A model generated the notes under the pieces. That model did no database searches and was not told the DNA's origin. It saw nothing but the letters and a program-made list of their open reading frames with translations. This document shows, piece after piece, positions 10,801 through 22,671 of a DNA stretch of 64,000 nucleotides. Source of the DNA: Sacculina carcini (taxonomy: Eukaryota; Arthropoda; Thecostraca; Sacculinidae); the NCBI GenBank assembly GCA_916048095.2, contig OU696596.1, forward strand, positions 186,001-250,000. The letters are read 5' to 3'. The position numbers were made by a program, and so were the translations under genes. Numbering within the stretch: the stretch's first letter is position 1; each line of letters starts with the position of its first letter.

Positions 10801-13800
10801 TAAGTATTACCTAAGTGTTACCTAAGTGTGCCCTAAGTGTTACCTAAGTGTGCCCTAACTGTTACCTAAGTGTGCCCTAACTGTTACCTAAGTGTGCCCT
10901 AAGTGTTACCTAAGTGTGCCCTAAGTGTTACCTAAGTGTACCCTTAGTGTTACCTAAGTGTTACCTAAGTGTTGCCTAAGTGTTAACTAAGTGTTACCTA
11001 AGTGTGCCCTAAGTGTTACCTAAGTGTGCCCTAAGTGTTACCTAAGTGTGCCCTAAGTGTTACCTAAGTGTGCCCTAAGTGTTACCTAAGTGTGCCCTAA
11101 GTGTTACCTAAGTGTGCCCTAAGTGTTACCTAAGTGTGCTTTAAGTGTTACCTAAGTGTGCCCTAAGTGTTACCTAAGTGTGCCCTAAGTGTTACCTAAG
11201 TGTGCCCTAAGTGTTACCTAAGTGTGGCCTAAGTGTTACCTAAGTGTGCCCCAAGTGTTACCTAAGTGTGCCCTAAGTGTTAACTAAGTGTTACCTAAGT
11301 GTGCCCTAAGTGTTAGCTAAGTGTACCATAAGTGTTACCTAAGTGTTACCTAAGTGTTACCTAAGTGTTACTTAAGTGTTACCCAAGTGTGCCCTAAGTG
11401 TTACCTAAGTGTGCCCTAAGTGTTACCTAAGTGTGCCCTAAGTGTTACCTAAGTGTACCCTAAGTGTTACCTAAGTGTTACCTAAGTGTTACCTAAGTGT
11501 TACCCAAGTGTTACCTAAGTGTGCCCTAAGTGTTACCTAAGTGTGCCCTAAGTGTGCCCTAAGTGTTACCTAAGTGTACCCTTAGTGTTACCCAAGTGTT
11601 ACCTAAGTGTTACCTAAGTGTTACCTAAGTGTGCCCTAAGTGTTACCTAAGTGTGCCCTAAGTGTTACCTAAGTGTGCCCTAAGTGTTACCCAAGTGTGC
11701 CCTAAGTGTTACCCAAGTGTGCCCTAAGTGTTACCTAAGTGTGCCCTAAGTGTGCCCTAAGTGTTACCTAAGTGTACCATAAGTGTTACCTAAGTGTTAC
11801 CTAAGTGTTACCTAAGTGTTACCTAAGTGTTACCTAAGAGTTACCTAAGTGTTACATAAGTGTTACCTAAGTGTGCCCTAAGTGTTACCTAAGTGTGCCC
11901 TAAGTGTTACCTAAGTGTGCCCTAAGTGTTACCTAAGTGTGCCCTAAGTGTTACCTAAGTGTGCCCTAAGTGTGCCCTAAGTGTTACCTAAGTGTACCAT
12001 AAGTGTTACCTAAGTGTTACCTAAGTGTTACCTAAGTGTTACCTAAGTGTTACCTAAGTGTTACCCAAGTGTTACCTAAGTGTGCCCTAAGTGTTACCTA
12101 AGTGTGCCCTAAGTGTGCCCTAAGTGTTACCTAAGTGTACCCTTAGTGTTACCCAAGTGTTACCTAAGTGTTAACTAAGTGTTACCTAAGTGTGCCCTAA
12201 GTGTTACCTAAGTGTGCCCTAAGTGTTACCCAAGTGTGCCCTAAGTGTTACCTAAGTGTGCCCTAAGTGTTACCTAAGTGTGCCCCAAGTGTTACCTAAG
12301 TGTGCCCTAAGTGTTACCTAAGTGTACCCTAAGTGTTACCTAAGTGTTACCTAAGTGTGCCCTATGTGTTACCCAAGTGTGCCCTAAGTGTTACCTAAGT
12401 GTGCCCCAAGTGTTACCTAAGTGTGCCCTAAGTGTTAACTAAGTGTTACCTAAGTGTGCCCTAAGTGTTACCTAAGTGTGCCCTAAGTGTTACCTAAGTG
12501 TTACCTAAGTGTTACCTAAGTGTCACCTAAGTGTGCCCTAAGTGTTACCCAAGTGTTACCTAAGTGTTACCTAAGTGTTACCTAAGTGTTACCTAAGTAT
12601 TACCTAAGTGTTACCTAAGTGTGCCCTAAGTGTTACCTAAGTGTGCCCTAAGTGTTACCTAAGTGTGCCCTAACTGTTACCTAAGTGTGCCCTAAGTGTT
12701 ACCTAAGTGTGCCCTAAGTGTTACCTAAGTGTACCCTTAGTGTTACCTAAGTGTTACCTAAGTGTTAACTAAGTGTTACTTAAGTGTTACCTAAGTGTTA
12801 CCTAAGTGTTACCTAAGTGTGCCCTAAGTGTTACCTAAGTGTACCCTTAGTGTTACCTAAGTGTTACCTAAGTGTTAACTAAGTGTTACTTAAGTGTTAC
12901 CTAAGTGTTACCTAAGTGTTACCTAAGTGTGCCCTAAGTGTTACCTAAGTGTGCCCTAAGTGTTACCTAAGTGTGCCCTAAGTGTTACCTAAGTGTTACC
13001 TAAGTGTTACCTAAGTGTTACCTAAGTGTGCCCTAAGTGTTACCTAAGTGTGCCCTAAGTGTTACCTAAGTGTGCCCTAAGTGTTACCTAAGTGTGCCCT
13101 AATTGTTACCTAAGTGTGCCCTAAGTGTTACCTAAGTGTGCCCTAAGTGTTACCTAAGTGTGCCCTAAGTGTTACCTAAGTGTGCCCTAAGTGTTACCTA
13201 AGTGTGCCCTAACTGTTACCTAAGTGTGCCCTAACTGTTACCTAAGTGTGCCCTAAGTGTTACCTAAGTGTGCCCTAAGTGTTACCTAAGTGTACCCTTA
13301 GTGTTACCTAAGTGTTACCTAAGTGTTAACTAAGTGTTACTTAAGTGTTACCTAAGTGTTACCTAAGTGTTACCTAAGTGTGCCCTAAGTGTTACCTAAG
13401 TGTACCCTTAGTGTTACCTAAGTGTTACCTAAGTGTTAACTAAGTGTTACTTAAGTGTTACCTAAGTGTTACCTAAGTGTTACCTAAGTGTTACCTAAGT
13501 GTGCCCTAAGTGTTACCTAAGTGTGCCCTAAGTGTTACCTAAGTGTGCCCTAAGTGTTACCTAAGTGTTACCTAAGTGTTACCTAAGTGTTACCTAAGTG
13601 TGCCCTAAGTGTTACCTAAGTGTGCCCTAAGTGTTACCTAAGTGTGCCCTAAGTGTTACCTAAGTGTGCCCTAATTGTTACCTAAGTGAGCCCTAAGTGT
13701 TACCTAAGTGTGCCCTAAGTGTTACCTAAGTGTGCCCTAAGTGTTACCTAAGTGTGCTCTAAGTGTTACCTAAGTGTGCCCTAAGTGTTACCTAAGTGTG

Positions 13801-15601
13801 CCCTAAGTGTTACCTAAGTGTTACCTAAGTGTGCCCTAAGTGTTACCTAAGTGTGCCCTAAGTGTTACCTAAGTGTGCCCTAAGTGTTACCTAAGTGTGC
13901 CCTAATTGTTACCTAAGTGTGCCCTAAGTGTTACCTAAGTGTGCCCTAAGTGTTACCTAAGTGTGCCCTAAGTGTTACCTAAGTGTGCCCTAAGTGTTAC
14001 CTAAGTGTGCCCTAACTGTTACCTAAGTGTGCCCTAACTGTTACCTAAGTGTGCCCTAAGTGTTACCTAAGTGTGCCCTAAGTGTTACCTAAGTGTACCC
14101 TTAGTGTTACCTAAGTGTTACCTAAGTGTTAACTAAGTGTTACTTAAGTGTTACCTAAGTGTTACCTAAGTGTTACCTAAGTGTGCCCTAAGTGTTACCT
14201 AAGTGTACCCTTAGTGTTACCTAAGTGTTACCTAAGTGTTAACTAAGTGTTACTTAAGTGTTACCTAAGTGTTACCTAAGTGTTACCTAAGTGTGCCCTA
14301 AGTGTTACCTAAGTGTGCCCTAAGTGTTACCTAAGTGTGCCCTAAGTGTTACCTAAGTGTTACCTAAGTGTTACCTAAGTGTTACCTAAGTGTGCCCTAA
14401 GTGTTACCTAAGTGTGCCCTAAGTGTTACCTAAGTGTGCCCTAAGTGTTACCTAAGTGTGCCCTAATTGTTACCTAAGTGAGCCCTAAGTGTTACCTAAG
14501 TGTGCCCTAAGTGTTACCTAAGTGTGCCCTAAGTGTTACCTAAGTGTGCTCTAAGTGTTACCTAAGTGTGCCCTAAGTGTTACCTAAGTGTGCCCTAAGT
14601 GTTACCTAAGTGTTACCTAAGTGTTAACTAAGTGTTACTTAAGTGTTACCTAAGTGTGCTCTAAGTGTTACCTAAGTGTGCCCTAAGTGTTACCTAAGTG
14701 TGCCCTAAGTGTTACCTAAGTGTACCCTAAGTGTTACCTAAGTGTGGCCTAAGTGTTACCTAAGTGTGCCCTAAGTGTTACCTAAGTGTACCCTTAGTGT
14801 TACCTAAGTGTTACCTAAGTGTTAACTAAGTGTTACTTAAGTGTTACCTAAGTGTTACCTAAGTGTGCCCTAAGTGTTACCTAAGTGTACCCTTAGTGTT
14901 ACCTAAGTGTTACCTAAGTGTTAACTAAGTGTTACTTAAGTGTTACCTAAGTGTTACCTAAGTGTTACCTAAGTGTGCCCTAAGTGTTACCTAAGTGTGC
15001 CCTAAGTGTTACCTAAGTGTGCCCTAAGTGTTACCTAAGTGTTACCTAAGTGTTACCTAAGTGTTACCTAAGTGTGCCCTAAGTGTTACCTAAGTGTGCC
15101 CTAAGTGTTACCTAAGTGTGCCCTAAGTGTTACCTAAGTGTGCCCTAATTGTTACCTAAGTGAGCCCTAAGTGTTACCTAAGTGTGCCCTAAGTGTTACC
15201 TAAGTGTGCCCTAAGTGTTACCTAAGTGTGCTCTAAGTGTTACCTAAGTGTGCCCTAAGTGTTACCTAAGTGTGCCCTAAGTGTTACCTAAGTGTACCCT
15301 AAGTGTTACCTAAGTGTGGCCTAAGTGTTACCTAAGTGTGCCCCAAGTGTTACCTAAGTGTGCCCTAAGTGTTAACTAAGTGTTACCTGAGTGTGCCCTA
15401 AGTGTTACCTAAGTGTACCCTAAGTGTTACCTAAGAGTTACCTAAGTGTTACATAAGTGTTACCTAAGTGTGCCCTAAGTGTTACCCAAGTGTTACCTAA
15501 GTGTGCCCTAAGTGTTACCTAAGTGTGCCCTAAGTGTGCCCTAAGTGTTACCTAAGTGTACCCTTAGTGTTACCCAAGTGTTACCTAAGTGTTACCTAAG
15601 T
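7855..15601. repeat. Higher-order block A, copy 2
   Basis: This is the second copy of the 7.85-kb block. Its first units reproduce bases 1 onward: four T-type, one G-type, one ACCCA unit, then a T-type run ending at an AGTATTACCTA unit. Alignment holds at every marker I compared until about 15,601. Beyond that the sequence follows a different block, resembling that near 18,600-18,700. The 107 bp between the end of copy 1 similarity and the start of this copy (7,748-7,854) has no partner in the pair at this offset. Confidence 0.93.
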
Positions 15602-16379
15602 GTTACCTAAGTGTGCCCTAAGTGTTACCTAAGTGTGCCCTAAGTGTTACCTAAGTGTGCCCTAAGTGTTACCCAAGTGTGCCCTAAGTGTTACCCAAGT
15701 GTGCCCTAAGTGTTACCTAAGTGTGCCCTAAGTGTGCCCTAAGTGTTACCTAAGTGTACCATAAGTGTTACCTAAGTGTTACCTAAGTGTTACCTAAGTG
15801 TTACCTAAGTGTTACCTAAGAGTTACCTAAGTGTTACATAAGTGTTACCTAAGTGTGCCCTAAGTGTTACCTAAGTGTGCCCTAAGTGTTACCTAAGTGT
15901 GCCCTAAGTGTTACCTAAGTGTGCCCTAAGTGTTACCTAAGTGTGCCCTAAGTGTGCCCTAAGTGTTACCTAAGTGTACCATAAGTGTTACCTAAGTGTT
16001 ACCTAAGTGTTACCTAAGTGTTACCTAAGTGTTACCTAAGTGTTACCTAAGTGTTACCTAAGTGTTACCCAAGTGTTACCTAAGTGTGCCCTAAGTGTTA
16101 CCTAAGTGTGCCCTAAGTGTTACCTAAGTGTTACCTAAGTGTGCCCTAAGTGTTACCCAAGTGTTACCTAAGTGTTACCTAAGTGTTACCTAAGTGTTAC
16201 CTAAGTGTTACCTAAGTGTTACCTAAGTGTGCCCTAAGTGTTACCTAAGTGTGCCCTAACTGTTACCTAAGTGTGCCCTAACTGTTACCTAAGTGTGCCC
16301 TAAGTGTTACCTAAGTGTGCCCTAAGTGTTACCTAAGTGTTACCTAAGTGTTACCTAAGTGTTACCTAAGTGTTAACTA

Positions 16380-17667
16380 AGTGTTACTTAAGTGTTACCC
16401 AAGTGTGCCCTAAGTGTTACCTAAGTGTGCCCTAAGTGTTACCTAAGTGTGCCCTAAGTGTTACCGAAGTGTACCCTAAGTGTTACCTAAGTGTTACCTA
16501 AGTGTTACCTAAGTGTTACCCAAGTGTTACCTAAGTGTGCCCTAAGTGTTACCTAAGTGTGCCCTAAGTGTGCCCTAAGTGTTACCTAAGTGTACCCTTA
16601 GTGTTACCCAAGTGTTACCTAAGTGTTACCTAAGTGTTACCTAAGTGTTACCTAAGTGTGCCTTAAGTGTTACCTAAGTGTGCCCTAAGTGTTACCTAAG
16701 TGTTACTTAAGTGTTACCCAAGTGTGCCCTAAGTGTTACCTAAGTGTGCCCTAAGTGTTACCTAAGTGTGCCCTAAGTGTTACCTAAGTGTACCCTAAGT
16801 GTTACCTAAGTGTGCCCTAAGTGTTACCTAAGTGTTACCTAAGTGTGCCCTAAGTGTTACCCAAGTGTTACCTAAGTGTTACCTAAGTGTTACCTAAGTG
16901 TTACCTAAGTATTACCTAAGTGTTACCTAAGTGTGCCCTAAGTGTTACCTAAGTGTGCCCTAACTGTTACCTAAGTGTGCCCTAACTGTTACCTAAGTGT
17001 GCCCTAAGTGTTACCTAAGTGTGCCCTAAGTGTTACCTAAGTGTACCCTTAGTGTTACCTAAGTGTTACCTAAGTGTTAACTAAGTGTTACTTAAGTGTT
17101 ACCCAAGTGTGCCCTAAGTGTTACCTAAGTGTGCCCTAAGTGTTACCTAAGTGTGCCCTAAGTGTTACCGAAGTGTACCCTAAGTGTTACCTAAGTGTTA
17201 CCTAAGTGTTACCTAAGTGTTACCCAAGTGTTACCTAAGTGTGCCCTAAGTGTTACCTAAGTGTGCCCTAAGTGTGCCCTAAGTGTTACCTAAGTGTACC
17301 CTTAGTGTTACCCAAGTGTTACCTAAGTGTTACCTAAGTGTTACCTAAGTGTTACCTAAGTGTGCCTTAAGTGTTACCTAAGTGTGCCCTAAGTGTTACC
17401 TAAGTGTTACTTAAGTGTTACCCAAGTGTGCCCTAAGTGTTACCTAAGTGTGCCCTAAGTGTTACCTAAGTGTGCCCTAAGTGTTACCTAAGTGTACCCT
17501 AAGTGTTACCTAAGTGTGCCCTAAGTGTTACCTAAGTGTTACCTAAGTGTGCCCTAAGTGTTACCCAAGTGTTACCTAAGTGTTACCTAAGTGTTACCTA
17601 AGTGTTACCTAAGTGTTACCTAAGTGTTACCTAAGTGTGCCCTAAGTGTTACCTAAGTGTGCCCTAA
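16380..17667. repeat. 704-bp offset duplication
   Basis: About 16,390-16,962 matches 17,094-17,666 at an offset of 704 bp (64 units). Both copies carry the rare ACCGA unit (CG at 16,465 and 17,169) and an ACTTA/ACCCA pair further on. Alignment breaks near 16,963/17,667, where the first copy has an ACTGTTACCTA unit and the second an ACCCA unit. Boundaries are accurate to a few tens of bases. Confidence 0.8.
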
Positions 17668-19070
17668 GTGTTACCCAAGTGTTACCTAAGTGTTACCTAA
17701 GTGTTACCTAAGTGTTACCTAAGTATTACCTAAGTGTTACCTAAGTGTGCCCTAAGTGTTACCTAAGTGTGCCCTAAGTGTTACCTAAGTGTGCCCTAAC
17801 TGTTACCTAAGTGTGCCCTAAGTGTTACCTAAGTGTGCCCTAAGTGTTACCTAAGTGTACCCTTAGTGTTACCTAAGTGTTACCTAAGTGTTAACTAAGT
17901 GTTACTTAAGTGTTACCTAAGTGTTACCTAAGTGTGCCCTAAGTGTTACCTAAGTGTACCCTTAGTGTTACCTAAGTGTTACCTAAGTGTTAACTAAGTG
18001 TTACTTAAGTGTTACCTAAGTGTTACCTAAGTGTTACCTAAGTGTGCCCTAAGTGTTACCTAAGTGTGCCCTAAGTGTTACCTAAGTGTGCCCTAAGTGT
18101 TACCTAAGTGTTACCTAAGTGTTACCTAAGTGTTACCTAAATGTGCCCTAAGTGTTACCTAAGTGTGCCCTAAGTGTTACCTAAGTGTGCCCTAAGTGTT
18201 ACCTAAGTGTGCCCTAATTGTTACCTAAGTGTGCCCTAAGTGTTACCTAAGTGTGCCCTAAGTGTTACCTAAGTGTGCCCTAAGTGTTACCTAAGTGTGC
18301 TCTAAGTGTTACCTAAGTGTGCCCTAAGTGTTACCTAAGTGTGCCCTAAGTGTGCCCTAAGTGTTACCTAAGTGTACCCTTAGTGTTACCTAAGTGTTAC
18401 CTAAGTGTTACTTAAGTGTTACCCAAGTGTGCCCTAAGTGTTACCTAAGTGTGCCCTAAGTGTTACCTAGGTGTGCCCTAAGTGTTACCTAAGTGTACCC
18501 TAAGTGTTACCTAAGTGTTACCTAAGTGTTACCTAAGTGTTACCCAAGTGTTACCTAAGTGTGCCCTAAGTGTTACCTAAGTGTGCCCTAAGTGTGCCCT
18601 AAGTGTTACCTAAGTGTACCCTTAGTGTTACCCAAGTGTTACCTAAGTGTTACCTAAGTGTTACCTAAGTGTGCCCTAAGTGTTACCTAAGTGTGCCCTA
18701 AGTGTTACCTAAGTGTGCCCTAAGTGTTACCCAAGTGTGCCCTAAGTGTTACCCAAGTGTGCCCTAAGTGTTACCTAAGTGTGCCCTAAGTGTGCCCTAA
18801 GTGTTACCTAAGTGTACCATAAGTGTTACCTAAGTGTTACCTAAGTGTTACCTAAGTGTTACCTAAGTGTTACCTAAGAGTTACCTAAGTGTTACATAAG
18901 TGTTACCTAAGTGTGCCCTAAGTGTTACCTAAGTGTGCCCTAAGTGTTACCTAAGTGTGCCCTAAGTGTTACCTAAGTGTGCCCTAAGTGTTACCTAAGT
19001 GTGCCCTAAGTGTGCCCTAAGTGTTACCTAAGTGTACCATAAGTGTTACCTAAGTGTTACCTAAGTGTTA
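16790..19070. repeat. Higher-order block B, copy 1 (offset 2,354 bp)
   Basis: This block aligns with about 19,144-21,430 at a constant 2,354 bp (214 units). Shared markers are the ACCGA unit (CG at 17,169 and 19,523) and the unit beginning GGTG, which makes CCTAGG (18,466 and 20,820). Small differences are visible, such as a G for T in the unit at 19,441. The two copies are contiguous, as expected for a tandem duplication. Confidence 0.85.
18466..18471. other. CCTAGG marker, first of seven
   Basis: An A-to-G change at unit position 1 turns the junction into the palindrome CCTAGG. I find it at 18,466, 20,820, 21,931, 24,351, 27,871, 30,401 and 33,041. The spacings are 2,354, 1,111, 2,420, 3,520, 2,530 and 2,640 bp, all multiples of 11. 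It is confined to about 18-33 kb and so marks one lineage of block. The last four are each followed 1,045 bp later by the AGTGTTAACCA unit. Confidence 0.88.
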
Positions 19071-19143
19071 CCTAAGTGTTACCTAAGTGTTACCTAAGTG
19101 TTACCTAAGTGTTACCTAAGTGTTACCCAAGTGTTACCTAAGT

Positions 19144-21430
19144 GTGCCCTAAGTGTTACCTAAGTGTGCCCTAAGTGTTACCTAAGTGTTACCTAAGTGT
19201 GCCCTAAGTGTTACCCAAGTGTTACCTAAGTGTTACCTAAGTGTTACCTAAGTGTTACCTAAGTGTTACCTAAGTGTTACCTAAGTGTGCCCTAAGTGTT
19301 ACCTAAGTGTGCCCTAACTGTTACCTAAGTGTGCCCTAACTGTTACCTAAGTGTGCCCTAAGTGTTACCTAAGTGTGCCCTAAGTGTTACCTAAGTGTAC
19401 CCTTAGTGTTACCTAAGTGTTACCTAAGTGTTAACTAAGTGTGACTTAAGTGTTACCCAAGTGTGCCCTAAGTGTTACCTAAGTGTGCCCTAAGTGTTAC
19501 CTAAGTGTGCCCTAAGTGTTACCGAAGTGTACCCTAAGTGTTACCTAAGTGTTACCTAAGTGTTACCTAAGTGTTACCCAAGTGTTACCTAAGTGTGCCC
19601 TAAGTGTTACCTAAGTGTGCCCTAAGTGTGCCCTAAGTGTTACCTAAGTGTACCCTTAGTGTTACCCAAGTGTTACCTAAGTGTTACCTAAGTGTTACCT
19701 AAGTGTTACCTAAGTGTGCCTTAAGTGTTACCTAAGTGTGCCCTAAGTGTTACCTAAGTGTTACTTAAGTGTTACCCAAGTGTGCCCTAAGTGTTACCTA
19801 AGTGTGCCCTAAGTGTTACCTAAGTGTGCCCTAAGTGTTACCTAAGTGTACCCTAAGTGTTACCTAAGTGTGCCCTAAGTGTTACCTAAGTGTTACCTAA
19901 GTGTGCCCTAAGTGTTACCCAAGTGTTACCTAAGTGTTACCTAAGTGTTACCTAAGTGTTACCTAAGTGTTACCTAAGTGTTACCTAAGTGTGCCCTAAG
20001 TGTTACCTAAGTGTGCCCTAAGTGTTACCCAAGTGTTACCTAAGTGTTACCTAAGTGTTACCTAAGTGTTACCTAAGTATTACCTAAGTGTTACCTAAGT
20101 GTGCCCTAAGTGTTACCTAAGTGTGCCCTAACTGTTACCTAAGTGTGCCCTAACTGTTACCTAAGTGTGCCCTAAGTGTTACCTAAGTGTGCCCTAAGTG
20201 TTACCTAAGTGTACCCTTAGTGTTACCTAAGTGTTACCTAAGTGTTAACTAAGTGTTACTTAAGTGTTACCTAAGTGTTACCTAAGTGTGCCCTAAGTGT
20301 TACCTAAGTGTACCCTTAGTGTTACCTAAGTGTTACCTAAGTGTTAACTAAGTGTTACTTAAGTGTTACCTAAGTGTTACCTAAGTGTTACCTAAGTGTG
20401 CCCTAAGTGTTACCTAAGTGTGCCCTAAGTGTTACCTAAGTGTGCCCTAAGTGTTACCTAAGTGTTACCTAAGTGTTACCTAAGTGTTACCTAAATGTGC
20501 CCTAAGTGTTACCTAAGTGTGCCCTAAGTGTTACCTAAGTGTGCCCTAAGTGTTACCTAAGTGTGCCCTAATTGTTACCTAAGTGTGCCCTAAGTGTTAC
20601 CTAAGTGTGCCCTAAGTGTTACCTAAGTGTGCCCTAAGTGTTACCTAAGTGTGCTCTAAGTGTTACCTAAGTGTGCCCTAAGTGTTACCTAAGTGTGCCC
20701 TAAGTGTGCCCTAAGTGTTACCTAAGTGTACCCTTAGTGTTACCTAAGTGTTACCTAAGTGTTACTTAAGTGTTACCCAAGTGTGCCCTAAGTGTTACCT
20801 AAGTGTGCCCTAAGTGTTACCTAGGTGTGCCCTAAGTGTTACCTAAGTGTACCCTAAGTGTTACCTAAGTGTTACCTAAGTGTTACCTAAGTGTTACCCA
20901 AGTGTTACCTAAGTGTGCCCTAAGTGTTACCTAAGTGTGCCCTAAGTGTGCCCTAAGTGTTACCTAAGTGTACCCTTAGTGTTACCCAAGTGTTACCTAA
21001 GTGTTACCTAAGTGTTACCTAAGTGTGCCCTAAGTGTTACCTAAGTGTGCCCTAAGTGTTACCTAAGTGTGTCCTAAGTGTTACCCAAGTGTGCCCTAAG
21101 TGTTACCCAAGTGTGCCCTAAGTGTTACCTAAGTGTGCCCTAAGTGTGCCCTAAGTGTTACCTAAGTGTACCATAAGTGTTACCTAAGTGTTACCTAAGT
21201 GTTACCTAAGTGTTACCTAAGTGTTACCTAAGAGTTACCTAAGTGTTACATAAGTGTTACCTAAGTGTGCCCTAAGTGTTACCTAAGTGTGCCCTAAGTG
21301 TTACCTAAGTGTGCCCTAAGTGTTACCTAAGTGTGCCCTAAGTGTTACCTAAGTGTGCCCTAAGTGTGCCCTAAGTGTTACCTAAGTGTACCATAAGTGT
21401 TACCTAAGTGTTACCTAAGTGTTACCTAAG
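19144..21430. repeat. Higher-order block B, copy 2
   Basis: This is the second copy of the ~2.35-kb block. It carries one private change, GTCCTA near 21,070, where the other copies have GCCCTA. Near 21,432 it departs from copy 1: a G-type pair and a second ACCATA unit appear where copy 1 continues with T-type units. Part of this copy is the source or partner of the 1,111-bp duplication that follows. Confidence 0.84.
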
Positions 21431-22650
21431 TGTGCCCTAAGTGTGCCCTAAGTGTTACCTAAGTGTACCATAAGTGTTACCTAAGTGTTACCTAAGTGTT
21501 ACCTAAGTGTTACCTAAGTGTTACCTAAGTGTTACCTAAGTGTTACCTAAGTGTTACCCAAGTGTTACCTAAGTGTGCCCTAAGTGTTACCTAAGTGTGC
21601 CCTAAGTGTTACCTAAGTGTTACCTAAGTGTGCCCTAAGTGTTACCTAAGTGTGCCCTAAGTGTTACCTAAGTGTGCCCTAATTGTTACCTAAGTGTGCC
21701 CTAAGTGTTACCTAAGTGTGCCCTAAGTGTTACCTAAGTGTGCCCTAAGTGTTACCTAAGTGTGCTCTAAGTGTTACCTAAGTGTGCCCTAAGTGTTACC
21801 TAAGTGTGCCCTAAGTGTGCCCTAAGTGTTACCTAAGTGTACCCTTAGTGTTACCTAAGTGTTACCTAAGTGTTACTTAAGTGTTACCCAAGTGTGCCCT
21901 AAGTGTTACCTAAGTGTGCCCTAAGTGTTACCTAGGTGTGCCCTAAGTGTTACCTAAGTGTACCCTAAGTGTTACCTAAGTGTTACCTAAGTGTTACCTA
22001 AGTGTTACCCAAGTGTTACCTAAGTGTGCCCTAAGTGTTACCTAAGTGTGCCCTAAGTGTGCCCTAAGTGTTACCTAAGTGTACCCTTAGTGTTACCCAA
22101 GTGTTACCTAAGTGTTACCTAAGTGTTACCTAAGTGTGCCCTAAGTGTTACCTAAGTGTGCCCTAAGTGTTACCTAAGTGTGCCCTAAGTGTTACCCAAG
22201 TGTGCCCTAAGTGTTACCCAAGTGTGCCCTAAGTGTTACCTAAGTGTGCCCTAAGTGTGCCCTAAGTGTTACCTAAGTGTACCATAAGTGTTACCTAAGT
22301 GTTACCTAAGTGTTACCTAAGTGTTACCTAAGTGTTACCTAAGAGTTACCTAAGTGTTACATAAGTGTTACCTAAGTGTGCCCTAAGTGTTACCTAAGTG
22401 TGCCCTAAGTGTTACCTAAGTGTGCCCTAAGTGTTACCTAAGTGTGCCCTAAGTGTTACCTAAGTGTGCCCTAAGTGTGCCCTAAGTGTTACCTAAGTGT
22501 ACCATAAGTGTTACCTAAGTGTTACCTAAGTGTTACCTAAGTGTGCCCTAAGTGTGCCCTAAGTGTTACCTAAGTGTACCATAAGTGTTACCTAAGTGTT
22601 ACCTAAGTGTTACCTAAGTGTTACCTAAGTGTTACCTAAGTGTTACCTAA
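20545..22650. repeat. 1,111-bp tandem duplication
   Basis: About 20,545-21,540 matches 21,656-22,650 at an offset of 1,111 bp (101 units). Markers are the ATTG unit at 20,571 and 21,682 and the CCTAGG site at 20,820 and 21,931. It separates block B copy 2 from copy 3 and accounts for the larger spacing (3,531 bp) between them. Confidence 0.82.
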
Positions 22651-22671
22651 GTGTTACCCAAGTGTTACCTA

